A stretch of DNA of 64,000 nucleotides from Agrostemma githago (GCA_958450325.1 OY288256.1:9875057-9939056), one strand, 5' to 3'. Shown: positions 43,944 to 55,567, counted from the stretch's first letter. Notes: generated from the sequence alone by a model not told the origin. Made by a program: numbers and translations.

Positions 43944-45090
43944 AGTAACATGTCTTCTGAATTAAAGTAACACTTAATTGCAATTACAGTAACACAAATG
44001 AACGTTCAGGAAAAGGGTTTTGATGATATGCTACAGTAACGTATTGTACACGTTAGGGTAACACCACTTATGAATCACAGTAACACATTATTTGCATTGA
44101 TGTAACACTGTTTGATTTTGTGCAGGTAGTTGCGCCAGAGATGCGAACGCACAAGACAACACTGGAAAAGGTTTTTGGCGCTGATGTTGAAGTAACTTAC
44201 TTTACGAGTTAGAGTAACACAACTTATGAGTTAAAGTAACACATATGTTCCATGAGCGTAACGTTGTTTATTTTTTTGCAGTAGCATTAGCAAAGAAGCG
44301 AATGCACAAGAATGATGCAGAGATGTGGGTGAGACATTCACTCCGTATATGGGGCAAGTATTCGGAACAATCGACGAGGCGGTGGAATTCTATAAAATCT
44401 ACGCGTTAGCTTGCGGATTCGAATTTTTTTTTTTGTGGGTTTACAAGAATAACTGATTTTTTACATATTTTTACACATAGTGATGTGCAACGTTGCAGTT
44501 AACTCTATATTTATTTAATACATGTGTTGTTGGTTAGAGTAACATCTCAGATGTATTGGAGTAACACCATTCGTTCCTTAAAGTAACAGATATATATAAT
44601 GCATAAAAGTAACTGAGGATATTAGCGTTGTATACCATTCATTCTTAAATTAACCACAACCATTCCTTATAGTAACATGATTTGTTCGTTAAAGTAACAG
44701 CTACACTGCGTTAGAGTAACACGTTTTTTTTGCTAGGATAATAACCCCAATCCCTGATGATAAAACCAACTTTGTAATGCGGGTTAACAACCTTCTTTCT
44801 TAGGTTAGAACTATTCATTACCAAAGTAAAAACATTCGTTCCTTGAAGTAACGTATATAATGCGTCAGAGTAACTGATGAAAACAGCGTTGTTTAACCAC
44901 CATTATGAAAATACCATCATTCATCACTTAGAGTAACATCATTTATTCGTTAAAGTAACATCTACAATGTGTCGCTGTAACACACTGATTATGAGACCAG
45001 ATTTGTATCGTAGGTTAACATCATACACTCTCATAGTAACACCAGTCGTTCCTTAGAGTAACAGAAACACTTAGTCAGTGTAACAGAATT
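43944..45090 (+). repeat. 22-bp periodic array with AGTAACA core
   Basis: AGTAAC occurs at 43944, 43966, 43988, 44035, 44057, 44079, 44101, then 44191, 44213, 44235, 44257, then 44538, 44560, 44582, then 44671, 44693, 44715, almost always 22 bases apart within each block; further copies continue to about 45090. Blocks are broken by the exon-like pieces. The rest of the unit is loosely conserved (often TTCNTTA before the core). Confidence 0.8.
44325..44437 (+). pseudogene. FAR1 DNA-binding domain fragment
   Basis: In one open frame: VGETFTPYMGQVFGTIDEAV followed by EFYKIYALACGFEF, the start of the FAR1 domain (WRKY-GCM1-type zinc finger, PF03101). The cysteine and histidine ligands further on are missing because the frame runs into a T tract and non-coding sequence. 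FAR1/FHY3 host factors and Jittery-type Mutator transposases share this domain. Confidence 0.7.
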
Positions 45091-45209
45091 TAATAGCGTT
45101 ATTCCATTAGTGATAATCAAAATACCAATTGATATAAAAGTATCAAAAGGATACAAAGCAATATTCGTAATTAGAGAAAAGATAGACATAATTCATTAGA
45201 GACATTATT

Positions 45210-45305
45210 TTTTTCGACCCTTTGTTGGCTTGCTCTTGGGACCGTCGATGATTTTTTGCCTCGCTTCCACATACTTGTCAACGTTATCCATCAACCATCG
45301 AAATC
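45210..45305 (-). pseudogene. Short C-terminal coding remnant, unassigned
   Basis: On the minus strand HGFRWLMDNVDKYVEARQ continues to KPTKGRKK and a TAA stop. It is basic and looks like a protein C-terminus, but I do not recognise it. It runs opposite to the FAR1 fragment, so it may come from a second gene of the element. Confidence 0.3.
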
Positions 45306-46455
45306 CATGTCACGCAAAATCAATGTTATGCAAATTCTGAATTGCAGAATAACAGATGAATAGTTAATTGAATCGAATTCAATGTAAGTCGTATACCCAG
45401 ATGACAATATGCAATCACTAATTAGCACACAAAAAGGTTAAAACTCTGAAAATTTCGTAAACCCTAATCATAGAAATATGATCGAAGCGTTCCTTGAGTA
45501 TAGTTGAAGGGATTGAAATGAATATGACTGCAAAAATTTTTGAATTTCGAAGCTTGTGAGGAAGAAATTTCGAAGCTTATGAAGATGACGATTGTTGAAT
45601 ATGAAGATTGAAAATTATGAAAAGAAAATAATTATGAAGATGAAGGATGAAAGGTTGTACGTTATGTGTATGAGAAGAGAGAGAGGAAGATTTAGTAGAG
45701 AGAATTAAGGGAAGAGAGAGATTTCATATATTTTTACCATATATGTCAGTTACTTCTTTTATTACCCAAATCAATCACCACCATCCATCTCCCTCTAAAT
45801 CAATGGTTGTGATTAGGACTTACGGACTCAAAAATGAAAAGAGGACTCACTTGATCTTTATATATATATATATATATATTTCGAGCGATTTCATTGGTCC
45901 GTTTAATCAAACCTCAAATTAGGAAAGTATCATAAATAAATAAAAAATCAACTAGAGAATCTTTTAATTATTACAATATATATTTAATCTATTATATTAA
46001 TGTGATGTTTTACAATTATTAGATAAAAACCTTTAGAGTTCATTTTTTAAAAACACTATCGTAAAATAAATTATAAAAATAAAATAATTAGATTCATGGT
46101 AAAAAATGCTTTCATTAAAAGTATAAATTTCATATTATTTATTTCACATAATGTGATAAATTTATTACATATAACAATTTTAAAATTATCCCACATCGAC
46201 AAATTATAATATGATGATGAAATTCTATATTATAAATAAAGAGTGATAATTCGTTCTTTGATATCTACCAAAAGTCTTTTGAATCTCAAAAAGAGTTCCT
46301 AGAACTATAAACCTTAAGTAATTATCTTACATCGAATATAAATTACAATAAGAGTAATCATTGTTTTTAAATATCAACCAATAATATTTTGAGTTTAAAA
46401 AATGTTTTAATAAAACAACAAACTTAAATTATCCCACATCGAGACATTTAAAATA

Positions 46456-47471
46456 GGGTTATTTAACAACAATAATATCAACTATAGGGCGTCTTCGCAA
46501 AATAATACCAATTTCAATAAATCCGAGAATAATACGTATTATTGGAGTAGTTAAACAAGAGTAGTATAAGTGACTTTATAACCTGCTACATCAGGTCACC
46601 TAATTAATATTTAACCTGCTACTTATCCTCCATGTTCCTCCTTAGACGACGGATAACGGGTGAACTGTGTCGGGTCAGCTTCGGGTCAGGTCACTTTCGG
46701 GTTATAATAATCGGGTTGACTTCGGGTCGGGTCGGGTCGGATAATTTCGGGTTCGGGTCATTCTCGGGTTTGCTGTTTTCAACCTTTTTAGGGATATCGA
46801 CTAGTTTTCTATAATAATAGTCGAGTCAGTTTCGGGTTAGCTCGGGTCAAAATCATGCTTCGGTTCGAGTGTCGGGTCGGTTTCAGTTTGGCTTATTCGG
46901 GTCGGGTCAGTTTTCTCAAGTCTACTCCTCCTTACTCTTCTCCTTCATCCTCTCTCTCCATTACCCTTCATCCTTCTTCCGTTTTTTTTTTCTATAAGTT
47001 TCGTTTAGATTAACGTGTTGATTTTGATGTAGGATTGTGTTGTTAGTCATATTTGGTGAGGTTGAAGGAAGAGGAAAACCGAAGACGTTAATGACGTTTA
47101 ATGTCTCGTATACTGAGTAAGTGAAAAAGAGTGAACATTAAACAAATTAAAGGCGAAAAAGCAAGGCGAACGAGTTCTATTATCGTTAACTGGTCATCTA
47201 TACTACTCTGATTTAATTACTCCAAAAATATGTATTATTCTCATATTTATTAAAATTGGAATTATTTTCGGAAGACGCTCTATAGTTGGTATTATTGTCG
47301 TTAAATAAAATTAAAGGTGAAAAGGAAGGTGGAAGGGTTCTACAGGTAACCGGTCACCCATACTACTCTCGTTTAACTACTTCAATAATACATATTATTC
47401 TCAGATTTATTAAAATTGATATTATTTTTGGAAGACGCCCTATAGTTGGTATTATTGTTGTTAAATAACCC
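46456..47471. mobile_element. Mutator-like MITE with long inverted repeats
   Basis: Arms of about 110 bp, starting GGGTTATTTAACAACAATAA and ending with its inverse, are flanked by TTTAAAATA and ATTAAAATA (8 of 9 bases alike), consistent with a 9-bp Mutator-type duplication. The right arm is present twice (about 47205-47306 and 47360-47471). The interior contains a TTCGGGTCGGGTC-rich stretch (46660-46920) and no clear gene. Confidence 0.7.
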
Positions 47472-48912
47472 ATTAAAATAAGGTACGGTGATGGTTCTAT
47501 ATTGTAAATAAAAATACAAATTTTAGTTAAATTATCCCACATCGACAAATTATAATAAGACGACGGATTTCTATCTTATAAATAAGACTAAGCTAATTAT
47601 TTGTTCTTAGATATCAATCAAAATCTTTTGAGTCTTAGAAAACTCTTTAAGTTTATAAACTTAAGTAAATTATCACACATCGAAAAATTATACTCTCTCT
47701 TTGAGTTTTAAAAAACCAACAATATTTTAAGTTTAAAAAAGGTCTTTATAAGACTATGAACTTAAAGTAAATTATTGTACAAGTAAAAGTAATCATTTCT
47801 CTATTTTTTTTAAGTGAAACTAATCATTTCTCTATTTTTTAAGTGAAACTAATCACTTCAAAAAAAAAAAAAAAGTGAAACTAATTATTTCTCTAAATTA
47901 TGATGAGAAGATTGAAATTCTATATTATAAATAAATAAGACTAATTATTTATCCTTAGATATCAACAAAATAACTTTTTATTCTTAAATTTTTTTTTAAT
48001 AAGACTACAAATAAAGTTAAATTAAAATTATCTTTCATTCTTAAATATTAACCAACAAATTTTTGAGACTTAAATTTTTTTTCCTAAGACTAAGACTATG
48101 TAGTTAAAGTATAATATTCCGCATCGAAAAATTAAGATGGGGATGAAATTCTATATATTATAAATAAGAGTAATTATTCGTCTATATCTAAACTTAAATA
48201 AACTTAAGTAAAATTATCCCACATCGAAAAATTATAATAAGATGATTTTTTTTGTTATATAAATAAGAGTAATCATTTCTCCAAACTACTATATATAATA
48301 AAATGATCGAATTCGATTATATAAATAAAGAGTAATTGTCTGTCCTTTAACTTATATATAAAACAAACTCTTTTAAGTCTTAAAAATAGCTCTTAAAACT
48401 ATAAACTTAATTAAGTGAATTATACCACATCGAAAAGGTATGATGATGTGATCAAATTCTATATAATAAATGAGTAATCTTTCGATTTTAAATATCAACC
48501 AAAAATCTTTTGAGTCTTAAAAAACTTTTAAAAAGACTATAAACCTACACAATTATTCCACATCGAAAAAATTAAAATAAGGTGATGATTCTATATTATA
48601 CGGAGTAAATAAGAGTAGTTGTGCGTTTTTATGGGTCTTAAAAGCAGATCCTAAGACAATAAACCTTGACTAATTAAAATTATTTCCACATCGAAAAATT
48701 ATAATAAGGTGATGAAATTTTATATTATAAATAAGATTAATCATATGTACGTTCTTTTGAAGTTTAAAATAAGCCCTTAAGACTATAAACTTAGCTAAAA
48801 TAAAGTTTGATTACTAATATCATATGATCATCTTAATTATTGTAACGATATAGATTTATTAAGTTTCTTATTTAACGAATGTATATCATCAATGTAATTA
48901 AGCCAACTAACT

Positions 48913-48938
48913 CGTGCATCGCACGGGCTTTAATCTAG
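48913..48938 (+). mobile_element. Helitron-like 3' terminus
   Basis: A CGTGC-ATC-GCACG hairpin is followed after nine bases by CTAG and then T, the standard Helitron 3' end (hairpin then CTRR, insertion before T). The 5' TC end is not certain; TCTATTATATTAA near 45998 is a candidate. Confidence 0.6.
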
Positions 48939-50013
48939 TTTTAATATAATACTCCACCTATATATTAAAAGAATGAGAAGATAAAAAAAAAAAGGGGAAG
49001 CTAAGTATAAAAAAATCGAAGGGAGGAAAACGTACTCAGAATGATGAATTCTATGGAAGAGTTTAGAATAATGAAAACAGGAATAATGAAAATATGGTTT
49101 AAATTGTAAAAGGATAAAGTGGTAAATAAAGAAGAAAAGTAATCCGCTAAGCTCAATATGCTGCTCTTAGCAGCATATTGCAAAACGGCATATTCGACAG
49201 TAATATGCTATTACCATCCGCCATTTACCAAACACTATCATTAGCATATTTTGTGGTCAAACCCGTCATTTACTCTCAATATGCCGATTTTTGGCGGATC
49301 TGCCATTTACCAAACACCCTTCATCTAGTAATAATCCTCAGAATAAATTTATTATGAATACAAATCAATGTTATATAAAATTCAAGTCCAATGTCAAAGA
49401 ATCATTTCTTTTATGAGATGGCCACACAATAAATTTACGGAATTATTTTTTCATAATTGTATGTTAATCAATCATCCCTAAAATTTCATAAACTTTCCAA
49501 TGTTATCTTTTTTCTCTTTTTCATTATTTTGCACCTAAACTAAACCCTAAATTTTTCATCAAAGTTAATTATCGTCAATTCTAAAACCACTTCCATCAAT
49601 TATTTGCGAATAAAATATGAATCATAATTTGTTAATCGATATTTTATCGTTAGTTAGTTTTAATTCATTAATTAAGGATTTTGATTAGGGTTAATTGGCT
49701 AACATTGAATTTTCGAGGTTAGGGTTTAGAGCTTGTACGCTTTTTTGTCTTTTCTTTTATTTTTTAATTTGAATTGTATTATTATGAATTGTATATTCTA
49801 ATTTGAATAGTATCGAATTAATTTCATCTTTTTTAATTTTGTTATAATTTTAATTAATTATAGTTAATTTTAATTTCAATATTGAAATTTTTTTTGTTTC
49901 CTTTGAGTATTTAATTAATAATTTATTTTGCTTTTTTTTCAAAATATAAAAAATATGAATATAAGACATTTAACATAAGTTTCCATTTTAATTATAATTT
50001 GTGGGTTATTTAT
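48939..50013. other. AT-rich DNA with short inverted motifs, no gene
   Basis: Around 49140-49320 the phrases AGCATATT, GCCATTTACCAAACAC and CAATATGC recur in both orientations and look like one or two degraded hAT-type MITE ends. The rest shows nothing I can support. Confidence 0.35.
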
Positions 50014-50478
50014 TACTCCCTCCATTATCTTGAATAAGCCCCCTTAGGGGTAGGCACGGATACTAAGGAAAATGGGGTAAAGTAGGGGTATTTGTTGTCT
50101 TTTTAAGAAATGGGGTGGGGTAGAGTAAGTATATTAAATGAGTGAAGGAGAGAGAAATATGAGGGTAAAATAGTACTCCCTCCGTTTCATTGAAAGCTTC
50201 CACTTTTCCTTTTTCGTAAATTTCTTTGATAGCTTCCACTTTCTTTTTTGGTATAACTTTTTCCCTCTTACCTAGGTGGCCCACCTACTTTACACCCTCT
50301 CTACTTTTGAATATTTTATTATTATCCTTAAAAAATGTACCCTTTTTTAGGTGGAATCTTTCAATGAAACGGAGGGAGTAAAAAAAAAGTTTGAACTTTA
50401 CCTTATTAGGAAATGGGGCTAATCCAAAAAAAGGCCCAAAGAGGAATATGGGGCTTATTCAAGAGAATGGAGGGAGTA
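50014..50478. mobile_element. Stowaway MITE (outer), carrying a second MITE
   Basis: Ends CTCCCTCCATTATCTTGAAT and ATTCAAGAGAATGGAGGGAG with TA at both borders; the inverted match extends through AAGCCCC. The interior is interrupted by the MITE at 50174-50380. Confidence 0.85.
50174..50380. mobile_element. Stowaway MITE (inner), family B copy 1
   Basis: Ends CTCCCTCCGTTTCATTGAAA and TTTCAATGAAACGGAGGGAG with TA borders, about 207 bp, nested in the outer MITE. It shares TCTTACCTAGGTGG and the following AT-rich block with the element at 59145-59350. Confidence 0.88.
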
Positions 50479-50976
50479 GTAATTTTTTATGATCACTTTT
50501 TTTTAAAAAAAAAAGAAAAGAAATTGTGTAACAAATATTCTGTATATTTTTATACAACAATGAGATTGTAACGCGTAAATCTTAAATATATTGATAACTA
50601 CTCACCTATTGTAGATAGGTATGAAGTATTACGGACTACTACTTTCTAATATCAGTGGATGATGACACTTAGTTATATTTAAAAATTCGAAAACAATTCC
50701 AATTCGTCTATTACTTCTTCCGTCTGATTGATTTATTTACCTATTAGGCTATTATGTTATTTGTGAGAAACATTATATCAAACGTAATAAATAAATGATT
50801 GAGACAGAAGTGGTATAATGGAGTATCAAATTTCAAAATAACGTAAAAATATACGAGCTGGTGTTTTGTATGAGGCCTCCGAAAAATATTTGACACCGGG
50901 CCTCTAAAAATCATTTGACGGCCCTGCCGGAGTTTATACAACCAATAGATTAAAACATCTCAAATCTCAATGAGGA
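50479..50976. other. AT-rich DNA with a hAT end remnant
   Basis: At 50893-50926 the sequence CACCGGGCCTCTAAAAATCA and TTTGACGGCCCTG resembles the right end of the hAT element at 34690-34720, so it is probably a broken end of a related element. No gene seen. Confidence 0.4.
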
Positions 50977-51232
50977 GATTATACAACCAGTTGTACATGG
51001 TCTATGTACAACTGGTTTTATAATTTTGAACATTATCAGAAAAATTTCGAGTTTTGTTGTAAATTTTCTGAGCTTTAGACTAAAGTTGTCGAGCTAAATT
51101 ATATAAATATTTAAGCTAAAAAAACTTATAGCCTAGCTCAGAACCTTATATAAACTCAGCAAGTATATACAAAAGTTTAACAACTTTGGACTTGATTATA
51201 CAATAGTGAGTTGTACAACCAAATATATAATT
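50977..51232. mobile_element. MITE family A, copy 2
   Basis: Ends GATTATACAACCAGTTGTAC and GTACAACCAAATATATAATT; same internal order as the copies at 40927 and 55060. Confidence 0.78.
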
Positions 51233-51914
51233 TTATTTTCTCTTGATCAAGGTTTTGAGTTTGTCCTCTTATGTCCAGTTATTGTAATCCGCAGAAGAGT
51301 TCAAAGTAATCTATAGAAACAACGGGCCGGAAGATTATACTCCTTGGGTTTACACCCATATTCTTGTACTGTAAGCCTCACTTACCAAAAGAGTCGGACC
51401 TATGTTTCGTTAGTAGTAGTAAAACACTAAAACATGGGCCTGCTTTCCACTATTTATCAGGCCGTTTATTTTCTGTACGGGCTAGAGTTAAGATTATACT
51501 CCGTATAGGCGAACACCTTGTAAACGAGTTAAATCCGATCAGATTTGGGTTAAGTTAATACGTGTATGTAATTTTGGACTCGTAAGAATTCCGCCTAGAT
51601 TGCGTTGAGGTTGAGTCAACTCAAATACTCACATCGGGTTGGGGTCATTTTCCGTTGTGCTATCATCATTTTATATTAGACGATACTAATATATGTAGTT
51701 AGTAGTAGTAATTAGTAGAGTCCCTTGATATTTCGTCATTAGTATATCCTTTAGTATATGTTATTCCCGAGACACATTCGATGTATCTCGTTGTAAGCCT
51801 TCGGTATAAATACCGAGCTAGTTGAATAATATAGATAAGTCATTACCTTTACTTACATTTTATTTAGTAAGGATAGATGTTGATCCCTCGAGACTAACCA
51901 ACAAGCGACTTTGG
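51233..51914. other. Non-coding region with TATA-like box
   Basis: TCGGTATAAATACCG at 51802-51816 is a TATA-like box in a short palindrome, preceding the RNase H-like remnant by about 110 bp. It may belong to an LTR or a gene promoter; I found no repeat partner in the window. Confidence 0.35.
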
Positions 51915-52215
51915 GTCTCGGTGCATGTCAATCGGAAGGCTGGAGGTAAGGGAGGCAGAGGCGGAAGCCATACTCAAGGGTATAATGGAGGCGAGGAGCA
52001 AGACGGGGCCATCATCATATAATTGTGGAGAGCGACTGCAAAGTAGTCATTGATTCACTGCAGAGACGCATTACAGGTCAAAGTAATTTTTTCCCTCATC
52101 ATCGACAAAATTCTTGATGCAAGTCGGAGTTTCAGAAAGGTCCTTGAGTGGACGAAGATACATCGAATCAAATAACGTGGCACATGAACTCGCCCGTTAC
52201 TTTTATGGTTGAGTA
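51915..52215 (+). pseudogene. RNase H-like (RVT_3) remnant
   Basis: Reading across two or three frames: VREAEAEAILKGIMEAR, then ESDCKVVIDSLQRRITGQSN, then LIIDKILDASRSFRKVLEWT, then SNNVAHELARYFYG. This order, with E in AEAEA, D in ESDC and the final N-VAHELAR motif, is that of the plant RNase H-like domain (PF13456) found in LINEs and in host fragments. Frameshifts after 52085 and near 52175 break it. Whether it came from a LINE or a host gene cannot be told. Confidence 0.6.
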
Positions 52216-53145
52216 GGATCAAGAATTTGGGACAATACGGTTCTCGATTATATTATGACTCTTATAGAAGCAGAGTCAAACTCTATTTTGTAATCTCGGG
52301 CTTCGGATCCTAAAAAACATGTGATTTAGAAAACTGTAATCATTTACTTTTAAAAACAAAAGTTTCTTTCACATAATATACGGGACGTGACCACGGTATG
52401 AGAACATTAAACCCGCCAATCATATCAATACGATAAGGTTTACAACCTACCCTTAGTGCTCAAAAGTATCTAACAATATCTATGATTTGATTAGAACTCT
52501 AATAGTTGGAGAGAACAGATTGCTGATAATGTGGGCGATAATAATGTAACTTGCAAAAATGTTAAGTTTTTAGTTGATTGTTGTTTTAGAGAGGTTAGAA
52601 TTAGGCAAGGTTTTTAAGGAGGTTTTTAAACTTGAACTTGACTGTGTTTATTTGATTTTGTGTGATTTGTATGTTACATTACATCCAAATGGTGTATCCG
52701 CATGCTTCTATTTATACTCCGTAGCAATTATATATAGTCTTATAGATCACTAGAATTTTTTACCATAGAAAATTTTATATTAGTCCTAATTGCCTTCTTC
52801 CCTTGATTATTCTAGACTAACTATCTAGATATGCATATGGATAATTCTAAGTACTTATTATTTTTGGATTTTTCTAGGTTAATCTACAAATTTTAACAAA
52901 TAAACCCTATAATAACACGCAGAGGGCCTACACTTATCACCATAGAGGCATCACAATTACGGAATTACCAAAAAAAATGATGTAAGGAGGGATCTAGGTC
53001 CAATAAACCCTACTGTATACCACTACGACACATTGCATGCACAAATGTTACTCAGAAATCTACTTGGGCTAGCCTGGACGTAGATGTAGATCCGCCCCTA
53101 ATAGAGAGACACTCTCGTACCCAACTAGAAGTAAGTATGGAGTAA
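52216..53145. other. AT-rich DNA, no gene seen
   Basis: I looked on both strands and found no coding, transposon end or RNA gene that I can support. Confidence 0.45.
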
Positions 53146-53733
53146 GGGGCTGTTTGGTTAACCGTGTATGGGTATGAGGTATGGGTTTGGAATGACCAAA
53201 CCCCATACCTTGTGTTTGTTTCTGTCTTTTCTTGTTTTCATACCCATACCTCAAACCCATGAGGTATGAGTTTTTCATACCCAAGGGGATTTGATACCTT
53301 GGTATCAAATCAACAAAAGTTCTTTTTTGATTGAGAATATATTTATTGGAATTTTTTGTACGTTTTTATTGTTATTCAAACTAAAACTTATTTTTTCAAT
53401 GATGAAAATGTGCATAAAATTATTCTACTAAAAAAATAATATGGAGTATTGATTTTTGTTTAAAGTATTTTTTTCCTAAGATGACAAACATTATGAAAAA
53501 CATTATTGTTCAGTCAAATAAAAATGTGTAAAATAATATTCTATCACAATAATAATAGATTTTTTTTATTAAAAACATTTTATTTCTTTAGATTACAAAC
53601 ATTTTTATCCCAAAAATTACTCATACCAGAAATGAACCAAACACCGGATATCAGGAATGGAGTTTCAAACCTATACCACCCTGATATGATTCCTCATTCC
53701 ATACCGATACCTTTGTGCGAACCAAACGACCCC
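53146..53733. mobile_element. PIF/Harbinger-type MITE
   Basis: Starts GGGGCTGTTTGGTT and ends AACCAAACGACCCC, with TAA at both borders. GGTATGGGTTTGG-like phrases near both ends extend the inverted similarity. About 588 bp, no coding. Confidence 0.75.
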
Positions 53734-53736
53734 TAA

Positions 53737-54168
53737 ATGTGTTACGTACGAGTAGTAAATCTGCAATGCAAGGCATAGAAGTCAAAATAAATTTCATGTA
53801 AACTCAATGTACGACCATCCCCAAGCAAAAGTCAAATTAATTGGATCATTATCCATTTTTTCTCTTAATCTCACCTTGTTTAGTTTGACCCACCTCCACT
53901 CTCCCATCCAGAAGGTCACACCTAGGTCACCAACCACATTATTTATCACTTTTTAATTAATTTATCCATATTCTATATTATTTATTTAAATCAAACTATC
54001 TCTCCTACAATTACTTTTGAGTTCAATCAATCAAATAAAAGCACTTACAAAATACTTTTGTGTCCAACCAATCAAATAAAGGTACCTACAAAGTCACAAA
54101 TGTCATGACCCAAGACCACCAATTGACCCCTCTCCCCCTTGGGTCATTCTAATTCTACTTTTAATTGA
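53737..54168. other. AT-rich DNA, no gene seen
   Basis: Contains a short duplicated phrase, CAATCAAATAAA with ACTTTTG, near 54020-54075. Nothing else supported. Confidence 0.4.
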
Positions 54169-54434
54169 TACTCCCTCCCATCCATTCAATTCTTTACACT
54201 TATTATAAATGGACAATCCAATCAATTCTTTACATTCCCCTTTTGGCAAAAGACTTTAGCTTATCATCCTCATATCCTTTCTTTATTTACACAAAATGCC
54301 ACTACTTTTTCCTTACTTTAAATTTGGTGGACCCATAACACCATTTGATTTACCAATAATACCCTTACTTTTACCTCTTTTCTTAATTTTGATGAAAAAT
54401 CCTATATCAAGGATTGTTTGGATGGGAAGGAGTA
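54169..54434. mobile_element. Stowaway-type MITE
   Basis: Ends CTCCCTCCCATCCATTCAAT and GTTTGGATGGGAAGGAG with TA borders, about 266 bp. Confidence 0.75.
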
Positions 54435-54647
54435 TTTAACTTGACATTGGAGGTCATGACCTCCCCCTATCCACCTTGGTTAGGGATGGTATAAGAGGAG
54501 AACAAGTAATAAGTGGTTAATAGTAGGAATCTAATAAGTAGCTACTTACTGACAAGCTAGTCACCAAAAAAGTGGGGTTAGTTTATTCTCTTCTTCTTTA
54601 TTTTGAGGCAGAGTCAATTGGTGGAGGTTCTAAAAATGTACGAGTAT

Positions 54648-54767
54648 TTTTTTTGTTTAACGAAGAACTCACTTAGTCGAATTACAATATAGGTGAGGAG
54701 AAATTCGAACCTAAAACTTACTATCACAGAACAACTAGTCCTAACCACTACATTAAGACATCTTCGA
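54648..54767 (-). mobile_element. tRNA-derived SINE, copy 1
   Basis: On the minus strand: GATGTCTTAATGTAGTGGTT (A box) and then GGTTCGAATTT (B box), a tail with CTATATTGTAATTCGACTAA, and an A/T-rich 3' end. It matches the copy at 55447-55567 along its whole length with many substitutions. Confidence 0.75.
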
Positions 54768-55059
54768 TAGGTTCGGTAGGTTCTAAAAATGTATAGGAGA
54801 AGGTTTAGATGTGCAATAACATTACTCGCAAACGACACCAATTTAGTCAAATCATTCACTTTTCTTCAAGACATGCAGCCGTTTAGGCTGCAAATCAAAC
54901 TAAAACTAAATGCATGTCCAACCCACTTTCTAAAAATCATAAATGACAAGTACTTCCGCCTTTAATAGGGTCTTATCAAAAAAAATTTACGGAGTATTAT
55001 GTATTTTTTTTTATTTTGATAAAAAAAATATTTGTAGATTACTTTTTAATCAGTTAGAG

Positions 55060-55312
55060 GATTATATAAACTGTTGTACATAGTTCTATGTACAACTGAT
55101 TTTAAGATTTTGAATTTTGTCACAAAGTTTTCGAGTTTTTCTGTAAACTTTCTGAGGTTCAGTGTAAAGTTGTCGAGTTAAATCACATAAATTTTTGAGT
55201 TCAAAAACTTAGAACTTAGCTCAAAAACTTTTATAAGCCCAATAAATATATATAAAAGCTCAACAATTTTGCCTTAGTTGTACAATGTTATTGTACAACC
55301 AAATGTATAATC
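55060..55312. mobile_element. MITE family A, copy 3
   Basis: Ends GATTATATAAACTGTTGTAC and GTACAACCAAATGTATAATC; internal AAAGTTGTCGAGTTAAATCA block as in the other two copies. AAATTTTTGAGTT and ACTTAGAACTTAGCTC also align. Confidence 0.78.
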
Positions 55313-55446
55313 CTATTTTCCCTTTTTAAGTGGTTTACAATCATTCTCACTTCTTTCTCTATCGGCCTATTGTGATGTAAAAGCAATAAACATCTATTTA
55401 GATCGGGAAGTAACTATACAACACAAATTATATGGATGGTATAATT

Positions 55447-55567
55447 TGTTTTTTGTTCAACAAAGAGCGCACTTAGTCGCATTACAATATAGGGGAGGGG
55501 GATTAGAACCTGAGACCTACTATACCAGAGCACCTAGTGCTAACCACTAGACTAAGACATCTTCGGT
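55447..55567 (-). mobile_element. tRNA-derived SINE, copy 2
   Basis: On the minus strand: GTCTAGTGGTTAGCAC (A box) and GGTTCTAATCC (B box) about 40 bases apart, as in a tRNA promoter, then CTATATTGTAATGCGACTAA and an A-rich end. The better preserved of the two copies. Confidence 0.8.

Larger units (their letters stand above)
45880..48938. repeat. Diverged tandem repeat (about 130 bp) ending in a Helitron-like terminus
   Basis: The phrase CCCACATCGA with AAATTATAATAAG and TCTATATTATAAATAAGAG recurs near 46192, 46330, 46436, 47537, 47672, 48119, 48220, 48426, 48560 and 48688, usually 100-140 bp apart. Units also share TTTTGAGTCTTAAAA. The stretch is strongly AT-rich, has no coding, and is interrupted by a Mutator-like element at 46456-47471. 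It ends at the hairpin and CTAG described below. It may be the body of a non-autonomous Helitron. Confidence 0.6.

Noticed and set aside
45210..45305. Assigning the KPTKGRKK C-terminus to the FAR1-type gene
   Set aside because: It lies on the opposite strand to the FAR1 fragment, so it cannot be the same gene without rearrangement.
55447..55567. A functional tRNA gene
   Set aside because: A and B boxes are present, but no cloverleaf with a proper acceptor stem and anticodon loop can be formed; it is a SINE.
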